Positions 9,600 through 22,418 are shown, numbered from the stretch's first letter. The stretch is DNA of 64,000 nt from Magicicada septendecula (GCA_034769895.1 CM068368.1:689269877-689333876); one strand, 5' to 3'. The notes: generated by a model not told the origin, from the sequence alone. Made by a program: numbers and translations.

Positions 9600-11030
9600 A
9601 ACATTATTTATTAAGCATATATGGTCTGCTTATTTTCATTTCGCACTTATTGGCTTTTGAATTACTTTGAAACTGTTTTACAATCTATTAGTGTTATTAT
9701 ACTTTTACAAAATTATTTCTTATCTGATACTTTGCTTTCTATTTATATTATAGTTATTAATTTGTTGCTTGTTAAGTTTATGTCATTACTAGTTTTATTC
9801 CTACTCCCATTTCTCACACACCTCTTTAACACTTAAATCTATTAACAAAACATAACATAGAAATAACTTAATGGTCTGTATATGGTTCAGACATATTTCT
9901 TCTCATTAAATATAATTATTATATTGCATGTTATTACTTAAAATGGTCCTACTACTCCTCTCTTTATACCTTCATTACTTACATAAAAAATACAAACATA
10001 TTACTGTAAAGTCAGGCTTTCTTGGTTTATACTCCTTTAAACACTAAACAAATTAATTTTCTTTCAATTAACAAAATAACAATTTTGGTGAGTATTGACT
10101 CGACACCGTCTATTCTATAAATATAATCATTCTAGTGATTCTTTTACTGATATAATATGTTTTTCTATTCCTTACACCCACAATTACTCTGTTTCTTACA
10201 GGCTAACACAATTAACTTGATTGCCTATTCATCATTTGATTATGGTTTTGGTTTGTTACACTTGGTTACTATTCTTTTTCCTTAATATTATAAGTTGTTT
10301 ATTTTAATATTCGCATCACTTCACTGTTTATTTTTATCACTCCCTACCTATCTCTCATTCTTGGTTTCAATGATCTTTTAGATATACATTTATAACTATT
10401 CTTTAATATTTTGTGCCTTACTTTCATATTATTATAAGGTTCTTAACAACATATTTTATTTAATAATAATTGTCTTACTTATTTTTTATGGTTAGTGTAC
10501 TTTCTTTATTATTGTTTTATTCATGGTTAATTATATATTTTCTTTACTCATTTGTTTGCTCTTATCTTTGATTTGTCTTCTTAATCTCTGTGAATCTTTT
10601 CTCATCTTATTGTCTTTATCTGGCCAATCTCTGGGGTTGGGTCATAGTCATTTGTTAGTCAGTCTAGTTTATTCTTTTAATCATTGTTTTTGTTTATAAT
10701 TCTTCTTTCTTAACTCTATTTTATATTTTTCTTTATTATTCATTAAATTATTTGATCTGTTATCATTTCTCTAATACTTGTGGATACCATATATGATCTG
10801 ATTTCTGCAATGTTATAATGTTCATAAACAATGAATCCACAATATTCTATGTCTATCATTTATCACTTTTGTCACTTAAATTCCTAATTTATTAACATAA
10901 ACTAATAAACTTAACGTTTCACTTCACTGTATTTACATTTCACAACATATAGACTAAGTAACACTTCTAAATTAAAAAGTTATGTATATTATTATTAAAT
11001 AATTATATTATAACTGTTGTATATATTGTA
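9600..11030. other. AT-rich stretch without recognisable genes
   Basis: T-rich plus strand, no open frame with family features, no clear terminal repeats. It may be old repeat sequence. Confidence 0.5.
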
Positions 11031-11037
11031 AATTTTA

Positions 11038-11220
11038 TTAATTTTTCAAAGAATTATATTCCTCAAAATATGGCACAACACACAGAGCAACATTACATTT
11101 AGCACACATACATCTGGACTCTTTCCTTTTTTTCAATCCTCTTTTCGTATCAAACATGACGGTGCCTGGTAGGATTTGTTTTCTTCTCTGTAGGGGGTAT
11201 GTATGATATGTGATATTTTT
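11038..11220 (-). pseudogene. piggyBac transposase C-terminal cysteine-rich remnant
   Basis: Too short for a standard ORF list. Read on the minus strand to TAA at 11038-11040 it gives LQRRKQILPGTVMFDTKRG followed by RCMCAKCNVALCVVPYFEEY. The CxC..C..C pattern and the final CFEEYH-like motif match the C-terminal cysteine-rich domain of piggyBac transposases. Confidence 0.65.
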
Positions 11221-11265
11221 TTAGAATTTGAGCAATCAATTTGAGCTGGTAATCTACCAGTGACA

Positions 11266-11643
11266 CTATTTTCCCACTATTAGTGTGGTATAGGGAATGG
11301 GAAAAAATTGCCATGTCCAGAATATGAAAAAACAGGCAACTATGTCAAGAATGTCATTACAGAGGAAAGCCTCAATATATAATTTATTGGTATCTTTAGG
11401 GAGATCACAAGCAGCACTGCTAGACGAACTTTCATCAAATTCATCAACTATCGGATGAAAGGGGCCACCAACCCACGAAAATTCAGAAGCCAAATCGTTT
11501 ATTTCATCTACACTCTGACGTGGTTCACGCTCGTCACTAAAATCATCATTTGAAAAACTATCACTGAGAAGTACATTAACATCTGATTGATAAATATTAT
11601 CTATTTCTTTTTCAGAAAGGAATACATGATTAGACATATTCAA
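11266..11643 (-). pseudogene. piggyBac transposase N-terminal remnant
   Basis: 125 codons. A Ser/Asp/Glu-rich N-terminus (DVNVLLSDSFSNDDFSDERE) is typical of the acidic leader of these transposases. It is followed by DEFDESSSSSAACDLPKD and then LYIEAFLCNDILDIVA, where family members have the start of the core domain. The frame then runs into non-homologous sequence. No catalytic Asp residues remain. Confidence 0.55.
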
Positions 11644-12132
11644 ACAGTTATAAAAGTGTAGGCCAAAAAAATCTTGAAAGTACTATATGTACGCAGTAAA
11701 TAGCAACAAAATACATGAAAAGCTACTAACAAAAATTACAAACGAATTTATACACGCACAAACTAAACACTAAATATGGTCTACAAATTAACCAGTTAAT
11801 ACTTTACAAAAATAACAACAAGTAAAATAGTTCAAAAATCAAAAAAGAACAAGACACACAACGAAAACAAAGGCACGCACTGAACTAGAGGTTATGCACT
11901 TGTAAGCATAAAAGAAACAACAAATAATATCGATGTTAGTTTATTTTTCGATACTGAAACAATGTTCAAAGTAGTACAAATAGTAGACAACAGATGGCAG
12001 CACAAATCAGAGAAATCGACTTAATTTGATAACAGCAATAAGGGTGCAAATTTCAAATCGAGTATACTTGGGCGCAGCAGTAGTGGCATGATTTGCGAAC
12101 ATCGAGTATACTCGATCACAGCATTGAAAGGG

Positions 12133-13144
12133 TAAAAGATAATATGATATAGTTACGAGAAAAAACAAAAATATGAATTTATAAAATGTCCTAAGAGACT
12201 AATTAATGATACACCAATTTTTATAAATTTAAATATGTTATTGTCATAAAAACATTATATTATATTAACACTTTCGGGGGCCAAGCCTGTGTCTACTACT
12301 GTAGGCTTGGTGTCTTAGCTGTGCCACACCCGTATCTGCCACGTGCTGTCATAAATGATCTTATGCAAAATACAGTGGTGGCTATTATATACAGTCAAAA
12401 AATATTTTGTACAATTTTTAAATGTTAACTTTATTTTTAATTTCGTGCACTCTATTGGGTAACATAAGTTTTCAGTTGATACAACAGGGTTCATACTGAA
12501 ATTTTGAATTTGATTTCCCTGACTTTCAATGACCAAATCCGCAAATTTTCCCTGACCAGCGTATGTGTTATTTTTTGCGTACAATACCAATTTTTCAATA
12601 TATAAATTACCTATTAAACATTATTGTAGCCTATTTACTCAGTTTAAAATATTAGTTTTTAGTGAAATTTATTTTTATTTGTAAGCATGAAACATTCATA
12701 CATTATCTTATTGAAAATTTACTTTATTATGCTTAACATTATAATTGTCCATCATCATGGATGAATTTAAATAAATATTTATTTTTTTAGTAATCGGCCT
12801 CCACCTTCCCTATAGCCGTCCAACGCACTCCTTTTTATTTTTTCCAAAAAGTAAACAGTTGTATTTATACAAAAAACAATAACAAAATTAATTAGCTTAT
12901 ATTAAAAAATTACAATAAATGTACATTAGGTTACAATATCACAAGAAACTGCATAAAAAAATCTAAAGGAAACATACAAAGCAACAAAGAGATTGTATTA
13001 TTCTTTAAAACTAAAACACTCTTTGATACAGGTAACCTAAAATTCCATACCTAATTTTAATAGATTCATGAATACAAATTTAATTATCATAGCCTAGGTA
13101 AATAAGTCGACCGTGATCATAAAAGTTCTAAATGGGGAGATTTA
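12133..13144. other. Non-coding, includes a short hairpin and TTCCCTGAC motifs
   Basis: A short inverted repeat (CCAAGCCT..AGGCTTGG) lies at 12281-12310. Two TTCCCTGAC motifs occur at about 12511-12565, matching a cluster at 14400-14515 on the other side of the hAT-like remnant. No gene seen. Confidence 0.4.
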
Positions 13145-14318
13145 GCCTAACTTTTTCTTCTCAAGAATCTGAATTTTTGATTTTATATTGTCTTCTTCTT
13201 TCAAAGCTTGCAGTTTTAACATCTTCCTCTGCTCTTCAAGTTTCTTGATCTCTATAGATAATTTTCTTTTTTCAACCTTTTTCTTCTCTTCTTCTTTTTG
13301 GTTCTGTTTTGACTCTTTGAGATGTTATTCATATCTCCTATGGGCAGCTCTTACATTTGTCAACATTGTTTGAGTGATAGGAACTTTAAGAATACTTTCA
13401 TGATATCTTATAGCATTTTCCACTGTTCTTTGAGCAAAAAGACTATGTTCTTGCAAATTCTCCACTGTTTTATTTACAGAAAACCCTCCTTCTACTGTAG
13501 TATTTCCATGTGAAAATATCAATCCTAATTTAATAATTTGCCACAATTCTGAATAACATTGATTCCCAACTAATAAAGAAGAAGAAAAATCATCAAGCCT
13601 CTTGGAAGGACAATCACCATCCAAAAATATTTGAATTGTAATTGAAGGGTAGAATGAGCTTCACTGCAAAGTCGAGTGTATTGTGCTTTTGCTTTCTCAG
13701 CAAAAGAATCTGTGATTCAGTTATTGGTGTACAATGCCTCTAGCAATAAACCAAATCTTTGTTTCCCTAGTTCTGGGTGATGAAAAATTATACTAGGATC
13801 CAATGATGAGAGCCCTTGGACAGGCTTGTACTTCTGAGAACATCTTTCTAATATCTTTTCTGTCATTTAGACTAGCACAGTTTGGCATTCAAGTTTTAAT
13901 TTTAGGATATCACTTTCTTTTGAAGTGGCTTCTTTGAGAAGTTTTTTTTTGTATGAAATCCGAGATCAATACTTTTTACATCACGCAAATTTTCTTTGTC
14001 ATGTAAATCTAATGAAAAAAGCTTAGTTGTTGTAGTAAGCATTTTACTGGATTTAAGAAATCTCTCCATGAAATTTTGTACGAGACTTTGCAAATCTGTG
14101 AACAGGAATGGACCAAGTGGGTCTGAGGTTTGGAACTTTCGTAAAAATGGTTCACATTCCAAGGAAAGCATTTTAAAAAAAGCCAGTTTGCATTTCAGAA
14201 ATATATCTTTGGTTTGAACAGAAACATTTTTTAATGGTTTTGTATCGAGATATTTTCGTCTGTCAACAAATTTCTTTATATCATCAAAAATACTTAAAAC
14301 TCTGTCAATAGAAGGCAC
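13145..14318 (-). pseudogene. Decayed hAT-like transposase or related domesticated-type gene
   Basis: Minus-strand segments: 14318-13902 (FFKMLSLECEPFLRKFQ, PLGPFLFTDLQSLVQNFMERFLKS), a broken gap 13901-13625, then 13624-13325 with FSHGNTTVEGGFSVNKTVEN. The last resembles the hAT C-terminal dimerisation motif (..N..VERxFS..). After a TAA at 13325-13327 the same frame continues as a Lys/Glu-rich coiled coil to ~13145. Several frame breaks and one in-frame stop mark it as dead. No BED finger or DDE residues were located. The family call is tentative. Confidence 0.45.
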
Positions 14319-14399
14319 ATTTTCAAGCCATCTGGTTGTACAGTGTTTTGAAGGAAAAATAGATCATCTTCATACGTTTTGTGCGACTGGTCATAGTAA

Positions 14400-14515
14400 A
14401 AGGTTTCCCTGACTTTCTGAAAAATATACTTAATTTCCCTGAATTTTGGCATATCTTAAATTGTTTCCCTGACTTATTTTGATTTTCCTGACCTTCCCTG
14501 ACTTTCCAGGCCAGT
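14400..14515. repeat. Cluster of TTCCCTGAC(TTTC) short repeats
   Basis: Five variants of TTCCCTGAC or TTCCTGAC within ~115 bp next to the hAT-like remnant, with two more at 12511-12565, all in the same orientation. They could be subterminal transposase-binding repeats of that element. Confidence 0.5.
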
Positions 14516-16029
14516 ATGAACGTTGTACAATTGTTGTAAACTGTTTGTTGGTATCATTCTGCGTTGTTTCTTGTTCGTAATTAGTATTCTAGTATTAATA
14601 GTCTTGTAATAGGCGATAACTGAAGTGTTAGATGTAGCCTTTCTTTTTTTGTTATTCTTAAAAACTTCATAATACATGTCATACTACAATTTCCCACAGA
14701 GTTTAGAATAAATAATTCAGTGGATACCAGTATCAAACTTCGTAACAGGTCATAAAAATAGTATGCATTCCTAATCTAAGTACAATAAATTTATGCAAAG
14801 AAATTGTACGTAATTAAATGTTAAGTTAACATTATAATCAAATTTCATTAATGAGATATGTATAGTACTTACAGTTTTTCTAATAATTTTGCACTTGCTT
14901 CTGATCGAAATGCATCACTTTGGTCTATTTCTCTTATTTTTCTTGCTAAAGTTCGAACTTCCCGTGAGAGCTTATTGTATCTGAAATCACCAACTGAAAT
15001 GTGTTAATACTGTACTGAAACTACTCAACCATCTTAAAGTTACCTAATACAAAATAACAAACAATTTCTACTGGGATAGAAACAGTTGAGTAGTTTAAAA
15101 TATGGTCTGCTGGTACTCAGAGTTGTCATAATAAATTTATTTTTCCAACTTTATAATGAATATAATAAATCTTTGAGATTTTATCAACTACACATATTTT
15201 ACCCAAATTTTATTATGTTAAACAATTATGGGATAGTAACATCAAATATATATAAAAAAAGAGTGTGTATCATACATACAGTTTTCAGAATATCACGATG
15301 ATACAAGTAAAATGTAATTTTATAGTATGGTTTAACAGTTACAGAATTTTAAAACCATGTACAAAGATGACACTTATGGAATGCTGCTTAAAGATTAGAA
15401 TCTTTAAATATTAGAATGTTAATCCTTGATGATATAAATGAACATCTGCTTGCCTTTTATTTTTACAACCTACATATTTAAATATGCAAGTACAGCACTT
15501 GTTTTTTTTGTAGTGTTTTTCCACGTATACACAAGTTATTTTTTTAACTGCACTGTTATTATAATACTCAATATTCAAAAATCCAAATAAATCGATAATT
15601 CTTAACCCCTACTGGTATCAGTTACTTTGGGTTAGTGAATCCAAACTGTAACATAATACACTTGTATCCTCTACACACTGCTACACTAGTTCTAACTTTG
15701 TATCACTAAGAGCTACAAAGATCTTAAAATTATTTTGAATGTTTACAACTAATGAACTTGGTGGTAACATATTAGCTCAGAACTTTAATATAGTTTTTAA
15801 CAAATTTTTTTTAATACTGGGCATTAAGAAAAAAAAGTACACATTATACATGTATATACAAGATTATACACATGTGTAGAAGGGTTTGATCAAAAAGTAC
15901 AACTTTAAATTCCTCGAATTATAAACTTCCAATTATTTTGTATAATGGTATGTTTGTCTGGAAGAACTGTCTAATTTGTAGCCATGCTGAGTGTACATTT
16001 TAAATTTAATAACTGAGTAAGTGGTGTTT
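14516..16029. other. AT-rich non-coding stretch
   Basis: Only short frames without family features on either strand. No repeat structure noted. Confidence 0.4.
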
Positions 16030-16498
16030 GGTATGTTTAGCAATTTTACTTCCATGTTCCATAAGGAAATGGAAGTATGGTGATGGCAAAAAAAATCGTG
16101 TTCGAGATAAGGGCAGATTCTGATTGTACTACCCTCAAAACATGAAGAAAAGTCATTTTTCGAAAAGTGTCTGTGTGTGTGTCTATTTGTCTGTGTGTAG
16201 ATTTTTTCTATGGCAAACGATAAGAGCCGCAAATTCAAACAGAATCAAATAATTTTTTTATACAGTCCTGAATTGTAGAGGACTCAAGGCCTATTGATTT
16301 TGGTGAAGATCGGTTAAGAGAAAGGGGTAGTTTACCTCCAACATTTTATGTTTTAAGAAGGGTAATTTTTTCTATGACGAATGATAACTACCGCACATTC
16401 AAACAGAATCAAATAATTTTTTGCATATAGTCCTGAATTGTAGAGGACGCAAGGCCTATTGATTTTGGTGAAGATCGGTTACGGGGAAAGGGTAGTTT

Positions 16499-18078
16499 TG
16501 TAACGGTACAGCTATTTGATATAGAAACCAGTACTTGATATAGAAAAAAACCAGTACTTTATAAAATATTGAACCAGTACTTTGACAATAATGAACCGGT
16601 ATGACTAAGAGGAAACAAATCAGTTGGGGATATGGAATAATGAAAGGCCATTTGTTGACATTTTAATTGAATGTTTCAGAGTCAGGTGATACTGTGGCGG
16701 GTGCCTATCTGATTTTATGGTGTTGGGATCTCGAGCAGAGAAGTCCAGTAAGGTCGGATGGGTGCAGCCACAGCCACCGGACTAGGGGAGTAAGTACCCA
16801 TGATTTTAGTAAAGAGCTAAGGGGGGTTGCGGCGCCATATCTTCACTGATCCTCGTAGTTTTAGGCAATGAGAGTTTTTATGCCTCGGCATAAAACCTCT
16901 CATTGGGGGGGGGGGTATTGTAATGGTACAGAATTGTGTGCTACAAGGGTTTCAATTTAAATCAGTCAATTTTAAAGTAGTCAGTATTCACCTAAGGGGA
17001 ACCTCATTGTAACCAGTAACACATACATTGTTATTGCAGACTGTTTATGCTTGATGTCTGGAGTCTGCCCAGCACAGACGTATTACGCAACCACTTGCCA
17101 GCTCAGTCTCTTTGTGAATCACAGTAAGAACACTTTATCACCCCAGTTTGCATCAGACAGTAGCAGATTACAGTCGTCTGCACGTTAACTAAAAACGGTG
17201 GCCTCGGGTGCCAGATAGGCCGAAAATACTATAATCGGCCTATCCAGTACAGTAACTAGTAAAGTGTGAACAATGTAGTGGTCAACTAACTAAAAACCTA
17301 AGTGCTCGAGCAAGTTAAAGTCGGACGACTATATATTACCATATGTAGAGATATTCAATCAAAGTATTGAAAGTTTAATTAAAGACACAGTAAACTCAAT
17401 ATAAACAGTTGCGGGAGTGCGTTCGAACAAAGAAAGCGGCCAACACAAGCCTGTGCAACAAACCACAAGAACACGCAGCAGATGGGTAACTAAACACACC
17501 GAACATTCATATTAAAACCAATTTAAAATAAATGGTGATTGGTCATTATAAAAGGAAAATTGAACATATAAACTTAAACAATAGAGATCTCTAAGGGAAA
17601 GGGGTTTTATAAAAGAAAGAAAAGAAAAAATATAAAAAGAGTACTGGTTCGTTAAGCAGAATTAATTAAGAAATAGTTAAGGAAAGTTTTTTGTATACTT
17701 TTATTATTATCACTTTTATTATCATTATATTACTTTTTTATTATTAGAGAATAAGCGATTAGCATGAAAACATCTAATTTTTCTATGTAATCTGAGAACT
17801 GAAGTTGTAATAGCAAGAGAAGGCAGAGCCAGTAAAAATACAATAATCTGCTGTGTTATTAGTTCAGAAAGTAAATTGAAGGATTTTGCTTAATAAACGA
17901 GAAAGAATTTAACAGAATTGGAAATACTGTGTTTAGCGTAATTATTTCGAACTCAAACCCAGATAACCTTTCTGCAACTGTTTTCGTCTATAGGACTCTG
18001 GAGGAAACCTGAAGGTAAGAAAAAATAGTTTTATAAAATTGATAAGGTTGATTAACTCATATAAAATCAAACCTAACA
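16499..18078. mobile_element. Solo LTR, 1580 bp
   Basis: It starts TGTAACGG and ends CCTAACA (imperfect inverted termini) and is flanked by GTTT at 16495-16498 and 18079-18082. The other copy of repeat X (near 34901-34915) has one GTTT with nothing inserted, an empty site. A 4-bp target duplication fits a Gypsy-type LTR. It contains no coding sequence; a G-run is present at 16905-16915. Strand is unknown. Confidence 0.75.
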
Positions 18079-18365
18079 GTTTACTGGCAACGTTTTATGT
18101 TTTAACGAGAGTAAAGTACTAAATTTTGATAAATAAAGTATCTTGATAAGAAGATCATAATAATCCACTATAGAAACGTAGATGAAATATCTATAAATGA
18201 AGAGGCTAGTTGAACAGGAAGAGGGTAATTTTCTATAAATGAAAATTATAGTTGAAGGGGAGGGGATAATTTTTTATATGTGTAGTACGTTATTGGCAAC
18301 AAAGAAGTAGTTTGTTGTTAAAATTCCTTCCCGGGCTCTTTGACCATAGTTCAATGTTTTCTGCA

Positions 18366-18411
18366 AAACCAGACGTTTCGACAGTGCCATCGACTGCCAT
18401 CATCAGTGAAA
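18366..18411 (-). ncRNA. Hammerhead-ribozyme-like motif in repeat X copy 1
   Basis: Minus strand: CTGATGA (plus 18400-18406), stem II GGCAGT/ACTGTC, GAAA (plus 18376-18379), then CGTC. Stem II is complete with one G:U pair. Stem III is minimal and stem I only ~3 bp. Confidence 0.5.
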
Positions 18412-18597
18412 GTCGAGTGTGATAACGTGAGGTGGTATACGTTAGTGACCACAGTATTGTGGTTAAGGCTGTTAAGCAATAAGTAGAAAGAAGTAGTTTC
18501 TATGGAAATATTTCATTTAGAAAATGATTTTAAATATAAATCTTAGAACATGGAAGTCATGTATGGTTCTCCATACCGATATTTTAATATCTTACAA

Positions 18598-19554
18598 AGC
18601 AAGATCAAAGAACTTGCATTAATTTTTATGTAAAGAATGAGTTAAAGTGTTCTAATGTTGTAACAACTCTGCAAAAGGGTTTTGGTGATCTAGTGTACAA
18701 GCAATTTATAAATAGCACATTTGCTTCCTGGTCAGTTGTTAATCAGATGAAGATGATTACAGTAAAACATGATTATAGTATTGTCATTCCTTAATTCATG
18801 TGCTACCACATGCAATAAAGAGTACTGTTTGGGCATTTTATGAAGCTATTCACACAAAACAGCTAATTTTCGGAAGGATGGTTTATGGAACTGCACCACA
18901 ATAATTTATCAGCTCACTTGAAATTTTTTGGACTAAAAGAATGCTGATAAAGCTGTAATAATCCTATTCACTAAATGTAGCCTTATTTGATTTTCCCTCA
19001 TCCCAAGAATTGAAAAAAGAATTTAAAACAATGTTTTGAAACTAAGATATGATGTCTCAAGTTGTGTCTAATAAAACACAAATCGGTATGCAATCTAAAA
19101 GCTATACCAGAAAGTTAAGTCCAGAAATGTTATGATACCACTTACAAATATGAAGAAACAATATATTTATAGTTGTCAGAAGACGCCTATGTTAAAGTAG
19201 AAAATATTTAGCAATTGTGAAAAACTGTCATTAATCTTTAATGTGTCACTAATCTTTATTCTTACACGATGAATTAAAGTTCACTTTACCATATGTGATC
19301 TGATCTTAGAGCAATCTGATGATTAGTATAAATTATAATTGTTGCCTGCATATAAAACTGATAAAACATTATGTTAAAAAATCTTGTTTACTGTTGTCCC
19401 TAGATATGCAAAATTGTACCTACTGATTGGGACCTTACCTTTTTATACTACTTAAAACTTGCAAATATATTGATACTATTCACAAAATAATATTTATTAT
19501 GCATCTAATAACATAAAAAATGTTATGATGAAAAAGACGAACTAAACACGTAAA
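18598..19554. other. Non-coding AT-rich stretch
   Basis: No gene or repeat recognised on either strand. Confidence 0.4.
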
Positions 19555-20330
19555 ATATCTAGCAGAATTCAACAGATACAACAGAACAACAGTCAATACA
19601 CTCCTACACAAAACAAACAACAGACAAAGACAGAAAACAACAAATTCATAACACTAACATACATCAACCACACTGAAAAAATAGCCCACAAATTAAAAAA
19701 AAAAAAACAGGATACAGAATCGCATACAAAACTACAAACAAAAGAGAACACACACTATCAAAACACACACAAACAACAAAACAAATTTGATCTACCTGGC
19801 GCTTACAAACTAAATTGCTCAGATTGCAACAAATTCTACATAGGCCAGGCAGGACGTTGCTTCAAAGATACGTTGAACAAACAAAGGCACTACACTACAC
19901 TACCGAATCCACCTTTGCAAACCACCTCATTGAAGCAAACCACACATACATAAACATCGACTACAACATGGATATTCTACACATACACAAAAGGCCGAAA
20001 ACTAGACACTCTTGAACAATTGGAAATATACAAACACACAAACAAAAAAACATCCTAAATGAACAAACACAATTCAAATCACACATATTATTCGAACGTA
20101 TCACCCCCCCCACAGACACAACATCGATCCTTCAAAAGTTGATGACGTCGCCAAGAACAAGACGGACAGCACTCCCAGGGGCAGCCTCTGATGAAGCTTA
20201 TAATAAGCGAAAACTGGTTCAGGCTACAAGGTAAAACTTTTACGTTTTTACCAATAAAAACTTTGTGTTCCAAGTCGGTAGTGATATACTTAATCAATAC
20301 TTAATCATGGACAAAAAAATCCAAGAATAA
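19555..20330 (+). pseudogene. Penelope-like element 3' fragment, frameshifted GIY-YIG
   Basis: A-rich plus strand with PLE sequence broken by frameshifts. GIY-YIG motifs are visible as GAYKLNCSDCNKFYIGQAGR at about 19800-19860. NHTYINIDYNMDILH and NEQ/QFKSHILFE-like motifs follow in other frames to ~20100. The 3' region carries the best hammerhead motif of the window, then a tail ending near CATGGAC..AATCCAAGAAT at 20300-20330, shared with the PLE tail at 30700-30730. Confidence 0.75.
20183..20225 (+). ncRNA. Hammerhead ribozyme motif, complete three-stem fold
   Basis: Stem I 5' strand AGCCT (20183-20187) pairs perfectly with AGGCT (20221-20225). Core CTGATGA 20188-20194. Stem II GCTTA/TAAGC (20196-20208). 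GAAA 20209-20212. Stem III AAC/GTT with loop TG (20212-20219). Cleavage nucleotide C20220. All conserved core positions and the type I arrangement are present. Location in a PLE 3' region fits known PLE hammerheads. The short stem III suggests low activity as a monomer. Confidence 0.8.
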
Positions 20331-22297
20331 AAAATGTTTTTAAATATTTAAATTAAATGTTTTTACATTACACTCAAAATTCAAATTAAAACACGAATTA
20401 GGTTAGTCCTTACTGAACGTGGTGTAAGAGATAAAAAACAGCAATTTTTTTCTTATTCTCATATAGGCTAATTCTACCAAATTTTTATGAATAAAAGCAT
20501 GTATATTGAATATATTATGTCTATATTAGATATTTTGATTGCGTTTTAGTCCCAAAAATTCCATCTTAAGTGTTGACTTTTGAATTCTTGACTTCACAGT
20601 TTTAGAACTAAGAAATATCTGTACAGTTTTAGTACATTTGTTGTTGTTGTTATTATTACTAGGCCTACTCTTTTTAAAGCAACTGTTTCATAACACAAGA
20701 TAAGGAATTAATAAGAAAAAGAACCAAACATAAAACTAGGCTCAGTAAGTTAACTTTGCTTATAGTACTAAATATATTAGCTTATAGTAGCAGAATAGAA
20801 ATACAAAACCTCTCTCTCTGAACACATAAGCAAGATTTTACCAAAGTTGAGTATCAGATTCTTTGGCCCCTGATAAACCTCCAAACTGAACAAGACACTC
20901 CGCAGTGTTACGTGGAGTGTAAGTATCCGAATAAACAATGTTTGCTTCTAAATGAGACTAGAAATTGGAACAGATACGAAAATTTGTTGTGGAATACTTC
21001 AAGCAATCTCATGTGTTTTAAGATACTGAAGTTATCTAGGAAAGAGTAACAAAGTTACAAGTCAATAAAATAAGAAAGTTTAAGTAAAGTTAAATACCGT
21101 ACTTATCCAATACTTGGAGTGTGAACAGGTTTCAAAATATAAAAAAATGAAAGACTTGAACAAAAACCATACAATAATGGAAATACATGAGAATGTATAC
21201 AGCATGAAGGATACTGTATTCTCCTCGAAATTAAATTATACACAGTTTTTTAATGTTTTATAGTTTCCGAGTTACACCTATTTAAAACTTTGATTCTTTT
21301 AAAGTGAAATGTTGTTCCTGATCTTAGGAGCCAGCAAAAATGCCTATTACGTGTTTCAAACCTGAAATTTTCAAAAATTATGAATGGACATGTGATTGTA
21401 AGCAACGCATTATTCTGCTCCTATAGTTTTTATTTCGAATTAAAGATGGCACATCCAACGTTTCATATGCTGAAAGGAGTATGTCAGACTTAAAGACCTC
21501 ATGAGAAACGTCAAATAGTAGCATGACCTGCTGTTACATACAAACCTTTTTTAGTCGCCTTCGATTCAATTATTATCATTAACCTTCACACAAATTGTTT
21601 ACCTTGTATCGTAAATTAAATGATGTGACAGACTTACTTCGTATAATCTTCCTTCCTTTGTATACAGTAACGCCGCATAACCTTAGCTTCATGTAAATTA
21701 TTGTCCACTTCCCACGATATGAAATCTACTTTTTTTAATAGTTTATGCTCATGATATTTCAATTTTCTAACCATATTTACGGTAAGAAGATATTACTTCA
21801 AAATGTTGGAATTATTAACAATGCCTCTTTTAACAGAACATACAAAAGCCCAAGAAATTAACCTAAACGTCAACCGCGTAGCCTTCCTTAGCGAAAGTAG
21901 TGTAGGGTAGGGATGAGCATCAAAGGCCGATGTTCCAAAAACATCGATGGTTAACGTTCGATGTTTTTACCATCGATGGTTTCGTTCCATGTTTTCCTTT
22001 GAACAGTTTTCCCTTTGAGGTGGGCTAAACTATAAGCACTACTACTTAAGAGTATTCGAAAGTTACAGGTACCAACGTAACCGTTCCAAAAAAATAACAG
22101 GTACTAACTACGAATATCTGTTATTATATACTTATTATACATATACCTGTATAATTTGTTATAATAAATAAATTGAAACTAAAAGTATTAACAGTGTTAC
22201 TTTACACTGTGATTTTATTAAGCTTTTACTGTTTAAAAGGAAACAAGAGAATTTATAGGCCTATCTCTCTTTGGGAATACTAATCCATTTAAGGATC
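20331..22297. other. Non-coding stretch
   Basis: No coding region recognised. Around 21908-21990, TAGGGATGAGCATC and ATCGATGGTTAACG / ACCATCGATGG short inverted repeats resemble the end of a hAT-type or MITE element, but no partner terminus was identified. Confidence 0.4.
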
Positions 22298-22374
22298 TAG
22301 CTTACGATGGTACGGCAAACTCAAACTTCCGCTTTACTAAAAATGAACTTTATCTTGTGAAAACTTACTTTTTT

Positions 22375-22418
22375 CGTCGGACGCGTTTCGGCGTACGTAT
22401 CCGCCTTCTTCAGCTTTT
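22375..22418 (-). ncRNA. Hammerhead-like motif, left PLE copy
   Basis: Minus strand CTGAAGA (fits CTGANGA; plus 22407-22413), stem II GGCG/CGCC, GAAA (plus 22386-22389), then CGCGTC with a minimal stem III and GTC at the cleavage site. No convincing stem I. Confidence 0.5.

Larger units (their letters stand above)
8425..9600 (+). mobile_element. Penelope-like element, 5'-truncated by the Gypsy insertion
   Basis: Coding sequence typical of PLEs starts abruptly at the Gypsy LTR end and runs to 9318. It is followed by a 3' untranslated part containing a hammerhead-like motif. The 5' part of the PLE should lie on the far side of the Gypsy element, outside the window. The right end is not precise; sequence after ~9600 is AT-rich with no PLE similarity that I recognise. 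Confidence 0.8.
11030..12132 (-). mobile_element. Internally deleted piggyBac-type transposon
   Basis: Minus-strand N-terminal transposase sequence (11643-11266) is joined almost directly to the C-terminal end of a piggyBac transposase (about 11220-11038), so most of the catalytic domain is gone. The 5' end on the minus strand begins CCCTTTCAATGC at 12132, a piggyBac-like terminal sequence, flanked by TAAA in place of the expected TTAA. The opposite terminus was not found. Confidence 0.65.
16030..18597 (-). repeat. Repeat X copy 1, split by a solo LTR
   Basis: 16030-16498 and 18083-18597 together match 34671-35402 in the same order, and the end part matches 28073-28403 inverted. 16197-16498 holds a tandem duplication of a ~175 bp unit (CAAATTCAAACAGAATC... 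GAAGATCGGTTA...). A hammerhead core is on the minus strand at 18366-18411. The family is unidentified; the motif suggests the terminal region of a PLE or a non-autonomous relative. Confidence 0.65.

Noticed and set aside
16667-16849. 60-codon frame in the solo LTR
   Set aside because: Short, no family features, LTR context.
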